Shown here: positions 19,535 through 27,708 of the stretch, piece by piece
Position numbering within the stretch: the first letter of the stretch is position 1
Layout of the letters: the number at the start of each line of letters is the position of its first letter
Origin: Prevotellaceae bacterium
GTDB taxonomy: Bacteria; Bacteroidota; Bacteroidia; Bacteroidales; UBA932
Direction of reading: 5' to 3'
DNA: 35,433 bases
Assembly (NCBI GenBank): GCA_031255755.1
Contig: JAIRRX010000002.1
Coordinates: forward strand, 1-35,433
The notes under the pieces: generated by a model
The model's input: the letters and a program-made list of their open reading frames with translations, nothing else
Database searches by the model: none
Told to the model about the DNA's origin: nothing
Made by a program: the position numbers and the translations under genes

Positions 19535-20797
19535 TCATCTCAATTTTAATGTTACAATACTGATTACCGCCAATAATAATGTGATAATCCAAAATCTCAC
19601 CACAATTTTTGATTCGGGTATAGGATTTTTTGGTTTTTGAATAATTGCATCTATTCCTGCATAACCCTGTTTTTGGAAATGATGATGCAAAGGTGTCATT
19701 TTAAAAATCCTGCGACCTGCGCCGTATTTGTGTTTTGTGTATTTGAAATACATTACTTGCGCCAGAACTGATAAACTTTCGGCAAAAAATACTCCGCACA
19801 AGATAGGTATCAACAACTCTTTTCTAATCATTATTGCAAAAACGGCAATTATTCCTCCTATTGCCAAACTTCCTGTATCGCCCATAAATACTTGTGCAGG
19901 ATAAGAATTATACCATAAAAATCCTATAAGAGCGCCAATAAATGCTCCTGCAAAAATTACAAGTTCTCCCGAATTGGGAATATACATTATGTTCAAATAT
20001 CCTGCATAAATTACGTTTCCCGATAAATATGCAAAAATACCAAGCACAACGCCGATTATTGCCGATATTCCAGTTACCATGCCATCCATTCCATCTGTGA
20101 GATTTGCTCCGTTTGAAACAGCCGTAATAATCAAAATTACTGCAAGAACGAAGACAATCCACGTGATTGCTGATGTTTGGTCGTTTCCGGGAATAAGCAT
20201 ATTGTAATCAAATTCGTTATCTTTGAAAAACGGAATGGTTGTAATTGTTGATTTTACATTAGTTTCTGTTGTCGTTATTGCTGCCTGTTCGGTATTAATA
20301 ATGATATTGTCAGATTTTTCGCGCACAACAATACTGTCGCTGAACCACATTGTAAGTCCTACAATTAATCCCAATCCTACTTGTCCTATGATTTTAAATT
20401 TCCCTTTTAATCCTTCTTTATTATGGCGGAATATTTTTATATAATCGTCTAAAAATCCGATTAATCCGAGCCATATTACAGAAATAATCATTAGAATGAT
20501 ATAAATATTGGTAAGATTACAAAACAAAAATACAGGAATGAGAATACTTAAAAGTATAATAATTCCGCCCATTGTAGGCGTGCCTTTTTTTTGCAACTGT
20601 CCTTCCAAACCTAAATTACGAATTTCTTCGCCTATCTGTTTCCGTCTTAAAAATTTAATAACATATTTGCCGAAAATCATTGATATGATCAGCGAAAATA
20701 TTACAGCCATAGCCACTCTGAAACTGATGTACTTGAATACTCCGCTTCCCGGCAGGCTAAAATGTTTATTAATATATTCAAACAAATGATACAGCAT
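19535..20797 (-). CDS. mraY: Phospho-N-acetylmuramoyl-pentapeptide-transferase
   Basis: [59 protein letters not shown]. Confidence 0.97.
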   Translation of the reverse strand: MLYHLFEYINKHFSLPGSGVFKYISFRVAMAVIFSLIISMIFGKYVIKFLRRKQIGEEIRNLGLEGQLQKKGTPTMGGIIILLSILIPVFLFCNLTNIYIILMIISVIWLGLIGFLDDYIKIFRHNKEGLKGKFKIIGQVGLGLIVGLTMWFSDSIVVREKSDNIIINTEQAAITTTETNVKSTITTIPFFKDNEFDYNMLIPGNDQTSAITWIVFVLAVILIITAVSNGANLTDGMDGMVTGISAIIGVVLGIFAYLSGNVIYAGYLNIMYIPNSGELVIFAGAFIGALIGFLWYNSYPAQVFMGDTGSLAIGGIIAVFAIMIRKELLIPILCGVFFAESLSVLAQVMYFKYTKHKYGAGRRIFKMTPLHHHFQKQGYAGIDAIIQKPKNPIPESKIVVRFWIITLLLAVISIVTLKLR

Positions 20798-20803
20798 AAT
20801 CGG

Positions 20804-22258
20804 TTATTTTATATCATTAAAAATTTCATTTATAACTTCTCTGTCGCTGAAATGATTTCGCACTCCATTGATTTCCTGATACGACTCGTGTCCTTTTCCT
20901 GCAACAAGAATAACACTGTTTGGCTTTGCCATCATAATCGCTGTTTTTATTGCTTCACGGCGGTCGGCAATGATTAAAGTTTTTTTCCTGTCAACAATAG
21001 ATATGCCTTCGCACATGTCGTTCAATATGTCTTCGGGTTTTTCGTATCGCGGATTATCGGATGTAAGTATTACAAGTCCGCTGTTTTCGCTTGCAATTTT
21101 TGCCATCATTGGACGTTTGCCTTTGTCGCGATTTCCTCCGCATCCTACAACAGTTATCAAATGTTCTTTCGGACAAATTTCACGTATTGTTGCAATTACA
21201 TTTTCGAGAGCATTAGGAGTATGTGCGTAATCAATAATTGCCGTTACGGAATTGTTTGAACAAATACATTCAAATCTTCCATCGGCAGGATTCAAATCAC
21301 TCAATAGTCGTAAAATCTCATTTTTTTCTATTTCGAGTTCACGCGCCACAGCGTAAACAGCTAACAAATTATAAGCATTGAAAACACCGATACATTTTGT
21401 CCAAACATCTGTACTATCTACGTTTAGTAACATTCCCATAAAACCGAGTTCAAGAATTTTACATTTGTAATCGGCAATTTTTTTCAGTGCATAAGTTTTG
21501 TATTTTGCTTTTGTATTTTGCATCATTACTTTTCCGTTTGGGTCGTCGATGTTTGTAAGTGCAAATGCTGTTGCCGGCAAATCATCAAAAAATTTCTTTT
21601 TTGCTTTTATATATTCATTAAAATTGCCGTGATAATCAAGATGATCGCGTGTAATATTTGAAAAAACGCCTCCTGTAAAAGTTAATCCTGCAATTCGTTC
21701 CTGAACAATAGAATGAGAACTTACTTCCATGAAACAATAATCACAGCCCGCATCAACCATTTTACCTATCAATTCGTTTAATTGAATTGCATCGGGAGTT
21801 GTATGTGTGGCTTCAATTTTTTTGTTGTCAATATAATTTGCAATTGTAGATATCAAACCTGCTTTGTATCCGTAATTTTTAATCAACTGATACAGTAATG
21901 TCGCCGTAGTTGTTTTTCCATTGGTTCCTGTTATGCCTATAAGTTTAAGTTTTGATGAAGGATTTCCATAAAATTCCGAAGCAACAATTCCGATAGCGGC
22001 GTTACTGTCGGCAACTTTTACATAACAAATATTCTGGTTTAATGTTTTGGGAAAATGTTCACAGATAATTGCCGTTGCTCCCTGTTTTATTGCATCATCT
22101 ATAAAATGATGTCCATCTGTTTTTGTTCCAACAACGGCAAAAAACAGTTGATTTTCACAAACATTGCGCGAATCAAATCCAAGTGAATGGACATCTATAT
22201 CTGCATTACCTGCAACTTCCCGAACTTTTATTTTTGATATTAATTTTAATAATTTCAT
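20804..22258 (-). CDS. murE: UDP-N-acetylmuramoyl-L-alanyl-D-glutamate--2,6-diaminopimelate ligase
   Basis: GITGTNGKTTTATLLYQL, MEVSSHSIVQERI, IDYAHTPNALENV, TSDNPRYEKPEDI (the DNPR motif associated with meso-DAP specificity). Confidence 0.96.
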   Translation of the reverse strand: MKLLKLISKIKVREVAGNADIDVHSLGFDSRNVCENQLFFAVVGTKTDGHHFIDDAIKQGATAIICEHFPKTLNQNICYVKVADSNAAIGIVASEFYGNPSSKLKLIGITGTNGKTTTATLLYQLIKNYGYKAGLISTIANYIDNKKIEATHTTPDAIQLNELIGKMVDAGCDYCFMEVSSHSIVQERIAGLTFTGGVFSNITRDHLDYHGNFNEYIKAKKKFFDDLPATAFALTNIDDPNGKVMMQNTKAKYKTYALKKIADYKCKILELGFMGMLLNVDSTDVWTKCIGVFNAYNLLAVYAVARELEIEKNEILRLLSDLNPADGRFECICSNNSVTAIIDYAHTPNALENVIATIREICPKEHLITVVGCGGNRDKGKRPMMAKIASENSGLVILTSDNPRYEKPEDILNDMCEGISIVDRKKTLIIADRREAIKTAIMMAKPNSVILVAGKGHESYQEINGVRNHFSDREVINEIFNDIK

Positions 22259-22289
22259 TTTTCCGATTTTTACTTATCGCGTTTTTAAT

Positions 22290-24701
22290 TTATATTTCCA
22301 GTTCCAAGTATATTGTTGCGCCCTTTGAAACTTCTGTTCCCGGCGAAATTGACTGCCGTTTTATTTTTCCTTTACCAGAAAATACTACTTTCAATCCTAA
22401 CTTTTCGAGCAGATAAACGGCATTTCGCAATCCCATATTTATTACCGATGGAACTTTACTGTCGTCAATCTGTATTTTTGTTGTCGTTAATTTCGAGTTA
22501 CTGTTTGAAATGTTCAGCCAATCTCCGCTTTTTGCATCACTGCTGACAGGAAGATCCAATTTTGATGTAATTGTTTTTACCTGTCGTGCCATACTGTTTT
22601 TCATCTTCGGTAAATACAGCGAATCATCGTTGCGTTTAACAGGTTCATACCAGTTTATATCCGAAGAATGTAACTTTTTAGCAATTTCTACAAATACAGG
22701 CACAGCATGTTCTATTCCATAAAAATTACCCTTAATCTGCTCACTGTACAATACAACAATAATTGAATATCTTGGCTTGTTGACAGGAACGTATCCTACA
22801 AAACTTGCCTGATATGCTGTTGTCGAACCTTTATAAGATGAGACTCTTACTGAATCCGTAATCTGTTGCTTTACTCCATCTATAATTGTGTCTCTGACAT
22901 ATTTTCTGAATTTGGATGTAATACGTTGCGCCGTTCCTGTTTTTCCTGCAAATTCAAATCCCAATGCATCCTTGTATTTTTTTATTGATGTTCCCGAATC
23001 TACAACAGATTGAAGCGCCTCTCGCGCTTTTGCCAATGTTTCGTCCGAACAGATTTTATCTTCTATGATTTCATTATCGAACGATTTTATTATCTGCCCT
23101 TTACGAAGTACGGCTTTTACAAATTTAGGCTTCATCATTTTTCCGTTGTTTGCAATAGCATTATAAAATGCGAGAGTGTGTATAGGCGCTAACTTGACAT
23201 AATATCCGTACGAAGAAGGCGCCAGCAAATTTTCATTGGCTTGTTTTTGGGTTTCCATTTCGGCATAAGCTGACAATTCGCCTGCAATTTGCAGATTTAA
23301 TGACTTTTGAAACAATCCGATTGAATGTAATTTGTCGAAAAATTTTTGAGGATTGTTGCCGTAGTATTTTGTTACAAGTTTTGCTGTTCCTATGTTTGAT
23401 GAATTGGCAATTATTTTTCTTACCGAAAGTTTTCCAAAAAGATGGTCATCTCTGACTTTGAATTTTTTATATGTCCACACCATTTTTCCGCCTTCAATTT
23501 CAGTATTTTCTTTAATATCAATTACATCATCCAACTTCACAAATTCATCATCAAGCAAGGCTACTAATGAAGCAAGTTTGAATGTTGATCCGGGATCGCT
23601 TCTTTCCATTAATGCGTAATTGTGTGTATAGTTGTAAGTTCCATTACTATTACGTTTCATATTTACCATTGCACGAATTTCGCCTGTTTCGGTTTCCATT
23701 ACTGTTGCAGTTCCGCCTTCAATGGCTATGCCTTTTCTGTTTCCTTCGTTAATTTGTTGCATCAATGCTTTTACGACTGTTTCCTGTATATTCAAATCCA
23801 AAGTTGTAACAACATCGCAACCTGCTTCAGACAAAACATTTGTTTCGCTGTTTATCGGTATCCCGTTTATAATAGCCCGCAAGCCATCTTTTCCTTTGAT
23901 ATATTTGTCAAACGATTTTTCAATTCCGCTTAAAGCAATACCATTACTGTTGACATTGCCTATAACGGAACGTGCAAGCGAGTCGTAAATTTCAACACGG
24001 CGCGTTGGTTCCTTGATTATCAATCCGCAAATTCCCTTGCCGAATTTGAAAACAGGAAAATTCAACAGTCTATCACGTTCTATACAGTTAATATTTCTGT
24101 TACCGATACGCTTATCGCGATAAGTATCCTGTACGTTTTGTTGTGTTGTATCCTGACTTTTACGTGATTTTTCACAAGATGTTTTTATAAAGGTTCTATA
24201 AGCATTCGCATTTTTATCTTGAAAAAGATTTGCCAGTGAATCAGCCAAACGGCTTATTTCACTGTTGATATAATTCTCGGCTTTTATTGTATCTTCCTTA
24301 CGATGTTCTTTTATTCTACTGTTTAATTCTTCTCTGCGTTTTTTGATTTCTTTTTTTGATTCTATTCCGAGTTTTTTAATTTCCAGTTCCAAGTCTTGTC
24401 TGAGTTTTTTGTTGTACAATTCCATTTTTTTTCTCGAATTACCAACAAGATGTGTTTTCATTGCATAAAAATCAATTCTTACTTCATACATGGGAATTGA
24501 TATGGCAAGCAATTTCATGTCGTGCGTATAAATATCTCCACGATTTGCCTGTACCAGTTCTTTTTTGATTTTTTCGGCTTTGGTTTTTAAATCGGTAAAA
24601 AATTGCAAATAAATCATTTTTCCAATAATCAATAAACCCAAAACCACTGCTACTAAATAAAACAGCGTTATCCGACGTATTATGTTGTTTACCTGTATCA
24701 T
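22290..24701 (-). CDS. ftsI: Division-specific penicillin-binding transpeptidase (PBP3/FtsI-like) with C-terminal PASTA domain
   Basis: N-terminal TM, RGDIYTHDMKLLA, catalytic SxxK in DPGSTFKLASL, SSN motif, KTGTAQR, C-terminal PASTA-like VPSVINMGLRNAVYLLEKLGLKV. Confidence 0.94.
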   Translation of the reverse strand: MIQVNNIIRRITLFYLVAVVLGLLIIGKMIYLQFFTDLKTKAEKIKKELVQANRGDIYTHDMKLLAISIPMYEVRIDFYAMKTHLVGNSRKKMELYNKKLRQDLELEIKKLGIESKKEIKKRREELNSRIKEHRKEDTIKAENYINSEISRLADSLANLFQDKNANAYRTFIKTSCEKSRKSQDTTQQNVQDTYRDKRIGNRNINCIERDRLLNFPVFKFGKGICGLIIKEPTRRVEIYDSLARSVIGNVNSNGIALSGIEKSFDKYIKGKDGLRAIINGIPINSETNVLSEAGCDVVTTLDLNIQETVVKALMQQINEGNRKGIAIEGGTATVMETETGEIRAMVNMKRNSNGTYNYTHNYALMERSDPGSTFKLASLVALLDDEFVKLDDVIDIKENTEIEGGKMVWTYKKFKVRDDHLFGKLSVRKIIANSSNIGTAKLVTKYYGNNPQKFFDKLHSIGLFQKSLNLQIAGELSAYAEMETQKQANENLLAPSSYGYYVKLAPIHTLAFYNAIANNGKMMKPKFVKAVLRKGQIIKSFDNEIIEDKICSDETLAKAREALQSVVDSGTSIKKYKDALGFEFAGKTGTAQRITSKFRKYVRDTIIDGVKQQITDSVRVSSYKGSTTAYQASFVGYVPVNKPRYSIIVVLYSEQIKGNFYGIEHAVPVFVEIAKKLHSSDINWYEPVKRNDDSLYLPKMKNSMARQVKTITSKLDLPVSSDAKSGDWLNISNSNSKLTTTKIQIDDSKVPSVINMGLRNAVYLLEKLGLKVVFSGKGKIKRQSISPGTEVSKGATIYLELEI

Positions 24702-25039
24702 TTTGTTTTTACGCGCATAAACGGTTTTTTTGATTCTTTTAATGTCAAATTTTTATCCTGTATTTTTTTCATGATTTCCGATTTTTTCTTCTCGTTCGAT
24801 AATTTAGTTAATTGATTGATATATTCGGTTCTCAAGAATATAATTTCTTTGCTTAATTTTTTGTTTTCCAGAGCAGTATCTTCAACTTTGTAACAATATC
24901 CGATATAAAACACGGCTATAAAAAAAAGAAAAACAACATATCCTAAATGTTTTTGAATATTTCCACTTACAAATATTTTTCCAGACATAATGTCTTTCAA
25001 TATTTTAGCTGCATTTAATCCTGTGTTTTTTTCTTCCAT
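24698..25039 (-). CDS. ftsL: FtsL-like cell division protein
   Basis: 113 aa single-pass protein with TM (YVVFLFFIAVFYIGYCY) followed by coiled coil, between rsmH and ftsI; identity mostly by position and topology. Confidence 0.75.
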   Translation of the reverse strand: MEEKNTGLNAAKILKDIMSGKIFVSGNIQKHLGYVVFLFFIAVFYIGYCYKVEDTALENKKLSKEIIFLRTEYINQLTKLSNEKKKSEIMKKIQDKNLTLKESKKPFMRVKTK

Positions 25040-25040
25040 G

Positions 25041-25970
25041 TCATTTAATTTTTTCTGCTACTCTAAGTTTGGCGCTTCGTGCGCGACTGTTTTTTTCTAT
25101 TTCCGATTTGCTTGGTACGATTGCTTTACGTGTAATCAGTTTAAATGGACATTCAATATTTCCATAGAAATCTTTTTTGATTTTGCCATCTGTATTTCCT
25201 GAACGCATAAAGTTTTTTACCAGTCGGTCTTCTATCGAATGATAAGTTATAACAACTAATCTTCCTTTGTTTTTCAGACTTTTGAACGAATGAACAAGCA
25301 TTTGTTCGAGGGCATCCTTCTCCTGATTTACTTCAATTCTCAACGATTGAAAAGCTTTCGCCAAAAATTTATTTTCATCTTTTTTAGGCGTAATCGGCTT
25401 TATTGTACTTAAAAACTCTTTAACCGTTTTTATCGGTTTTTCGTTACGTTTTTCAACAATTATTTTTGCAAGTTGACTTGCATTTGATAATTCTCCATAA
25501 CAACGAAATACACGTACCAACTCTCTTTCGGAATATTCATTCAAAAGTCTTACCGCCGAAAAATCTGAATCTTTATTCATTCTCATGTCAATTGCCGAAT
25601 TATACCGAAACGAAAAACCGCGTGAAGCATCGTCGAAATGATGAGACGAAACTCCAAGGTCGGCAAGTATTCCATCTACTTCTGTAATTTTATTAAAACG
25701 TAAAAAGTTATACAAAAAACGAAAATTATTTCTAATAAAAATGACCCGTTCATCATTTATTTTGTTTGCTTCCGCATCGCTGTCGCGGTCGAATGCAACA
25801 AGCTGTCCTGTGGTTAAACGTTTCAAAATTTCACGAGAATGACCGCCTCCGCCGAATGTTGCATCAACATATATTCCTGCAGGATTAATGTTCAGCGCAT
25901 CAACGCTTTCACTTAATAAAACCGGTATGTGATATGTTTCATTCATTTTATGTAAATCTTTATTTTTCAA
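25041..25970 (-). CDS. rsmH: 16S rRNA (cytosine(1402)-N(4))-methyltransferase
   Basis: YHIPVLLSESVDAL, DATFGGGGHSREIL, ADLGVSSHHFDDASRGFSFR, ITYHSIEDRLVKNFMR. Alternative start MNETYHIP at 25946. Confidence 0.96.
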   Translation of the reverse strand: MKNKDLHKMNETYHIPVLLSESVDALNINPAGIYVDATFGGGGHSREILKRLTTGQLVAFDRDSDAEANKINDERVIFIRNNFRFLYNFLRFNKITEVDGILADLGVSSHHFDDASRGFSFRYNSAIDMRMNKDSDFSAVRLLNEYSERELVRVFRCYGELSNASQLAKIIVEKRNEKPIKTVKEFLSTIKPITPKKDENKFLAKAFQSLRIEVNQEKDALEQMLVHSFKSLKNKGRLVVITYHSIEDRLVKNFMRSGNTDGKIKKDFYGNIECPFKLITRKAIVPSKSEIEKNSRARSAKLRVAEKIK

Positions 25971-25972
25971 CT

Positions 25973-26419
25973 TTATCCAAAATATTTTTGTGCCGCTTCC
26001 GAAATTTCATCTTCGCTCATTACCAGAGCATCGAATTTCGGAGCGCTCCAAATTTCAATATGATCGTCGAAACCGATAAACGCCACTTCGACATTTGCTT
26101 CAATCATGTCAAGCAAGCGGCGCGGAACAATAATTCTGCCGCTGATTTCATCAGGCGTAACTTCAGCGCGATTATTCATAAATGTGCGCCAAAATTCGGA
26201 TTGTTCCCTGTTCAGCAGATTGAGTTTGTTTTTCATTTGATTTACCAATGCAGTCCAAGCTTCAACAGTGTACATCGATAAACATTTCTGATAGAAATCT
26301 TTTTGTATTACCAAACGTTTTTCCGAATGTAAAAACAACTCATTTTTGAATGCAGCAGGAAACACTATGCGTCCTTTTGCATCAATCCTGCTTTTATATG
26401 TGCCTATAAACAGAGCCAT
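25973..26419 (-). CDS. mraZ: Transcriptional regulator MraZ
   Basis: GTYKSRIDAKGRIVFPAAFK and second repeat DEISGRIIVPRRLLDMI; first gene of the dcw cluster. Confidence 0.96.
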   Translation of the reverse strand: MALFIGTYKSRIDAKGRIVFPAAFKNELFLHSEKRLVIQKDFYQKCLSMYTVEAWTALVNQMKNKLNLLNREQSEFWRTFMNNRAEVTPDEISGRIIVPRRLLDMIEANVEVAFIGFDDHIEIWSAPKFDALVMSEDEISEAAQKYFG

Positions 26420-26464
26420 TTTTTTATTTTCTATTCGGTTAATAATTAATTTTTATTTTTGCGA

Positions 26465-26472
26465 CAAAGATA
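26465..26472 (-). promoter_or_regulatory. Bacteroidota-type -7 element (TATCTTTG) of the mraZ/dcw promoter
   Basis: Minus strand TATCTTTG about 46 bp upstream of the mraZ ATG. Confidence 0.6.
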
Positions 26473-26473
26473 T

Positions 26474-26513
26474 GTAATTTTATGGCATTTCATGTAACTT
26501 TTTGCCACATTTT
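26474..26513 (-). repeat. Four contiguous 10-bp related units directly upstream of the mraZ -7 element
   Basis: Minus strand AAAATGTGGC|AAAAAGTTAC|ATGAAATGCC|ATAAAATTAC, immediately followed by ATATCTTTG. Degenerate but evenly spaced. Confidence 0.5.
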
Positions 26514-26532
26514 GTATGAATATATGATAAAA

Positions 26533-26642
26533 AGTTAATAACATGCTGATAATGAAATAAATATGTTTTCAACAAAAAATGTTAATAATTTGTTGATAAC
26601 CACTCAATATCTGTTAATTATCTTGTTAATAGATGTTGATAA
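26533..26642 (+). repeat. Array of TGTTRATAA-like 9-mers (reverse complement TTATYAACA)
   Basis: AGTTAATAA 26533, TGCTGATAA 26544, TGTTAATAA 26580, TGTTGATAA 26591, TGTTAATTA 26612, TGTTAATAG 26624, TGTTGATAA 26634; opposite-strand-like TTTTCAACA at 26566. Confidence 0.55.
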
Positions 26643-27126
26643 ATTTTCAAAGATTCGTGTAATTGTAAGGATTTATAGGGTATGTTTTCTTATAAATTCC
26701 GAAATATTTTTAAATCAGGGCAAAAATAATTTAAAAATCCGCAATTAAATTTTGTTGTATTCTTTATTTTTTATTTATCATTATTTTAATGTTTAAAATT
26801 AAACATACTATATTGTATTAGTCGTAAAATCAATTTATTATATTTATAAAAGCAAAAAAAATCTCAAAACTGTATTAGTAATAAAAGTGTAGTTAAATAA
26901 ACTTTTTGATAGTTTATAGTAAAATCAGGTTATTTTGATATGACTTGGTTTTGTGATTATTTTACACCGACAATGACAACTCTACAAAATATTAACATAA
27001 TGCCAATACGTAACTATCATAAAATCAACAAAAATTTAAAAATATTTTGCTGGTTTCAAAAAATATTTCTAATTTTGTTATTTATTATTATCTTTTAATA
27101 TAAAACAATATAAAAATTATTATTTC

Positions 27127-27561
27127 ATGGAATCAAAAAAGACAGACAAAGCCGAGCAATTACCTTTTGTTGTTAGCAAAGGGGTAAAAGAATGCTTAAA
27201 CAGATTATTAAATTATTTTGAAAATACTCAGCAAAAGTATTTTAGCGAAGTAAGTTTAATTGGAGAGCTGATAAAAATGTTATGCTCTATTAATGGTAAA
27301 AACGTTAACCTTGAGGCAGCAATTAAGGTTTGTGATTACGAATACGAAAATGCAATGCTTTACAATAAGCAGGCACTGGAAAGTTTACGCGATTTTGAGC
27401 AGTACATTATCAAAAATCGTGGTATGTTTAACATTAATGTAGAGGATACAATTACGCATCTAATTACTGTAACGTTAGACCTGAATAAAGCAGCAAACGG
27501 TTTTCATAACAGTAATTTTAAAGACATAGTAGATCTGGTAAATACAACAGGTGAAAAGTAA
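27127..27561 (+). CDS. Hypothetical protein (144 aa, predicted mostly helical, no TM)
   Basis: Complete ORF with a good terminator directly downstream; no family recognised. Confidence 0.7.
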   Translation: MESKKTDKAEQLPFVVSKGVKECLNRLLNYFENTQQKYFSEVSLIGELIKMLCSINGKNVNLEAAIKVCDYEYENAMLYNKQALESLRDFEQYIIKNRGMFNINVEDTITHLITVTLDLNKAANGFHNSNFKDIVDLVNTTGEK

Positions 27562-27589
27562 TTTTGTTAGTGACTCCCAAAAGTAAGTA

Positions 27590-27613
27590 AACCGCTTTTC
27601 AAGCGGTTTTTTT
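27590..27613 (+). terminator. Rho-independent terminator
   Basis: AACCGCTT-TTC-AAGCGGTT followed by a T run, 29 bp after the stop of the 144 aa ORF. Confidence 0.88.
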
Positions 27614-27682
27614 ATTCCATTCAAATACAAATCGGAAAATGTATTAATTGATTTAATATTTACTTTTAGCCATATATTTTAT

Positions 27683-27690
27683 TATCTTTG
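27683..27690 (+). promoter_or_regulatory. Bacteroidota-type -7 element (TATCTTTG) upstream of the 730 aa ORF
   Basis: TATCTTTG 19 bp upstream of the ATG at 27709. Confidence 0.55.
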
Positions 27691-27708
27691 CATAAAATAT
27701 TATGAGAA

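Noticed and set aside
26563-26748. 61 aa ORF in the mraZ upstream region
   Set aside because: Very AT-rich, overlaps the 9-mer array, no domain or promoter; likely chance.
26420-27126. Calling this region the chromosomal origin outright
   Set aside because: TTATCAACA is only near the DnaA-box consensus, dnaA is not in the window, and rough manual G/C counts did not show a skew switch; kept only as a hypothesis.
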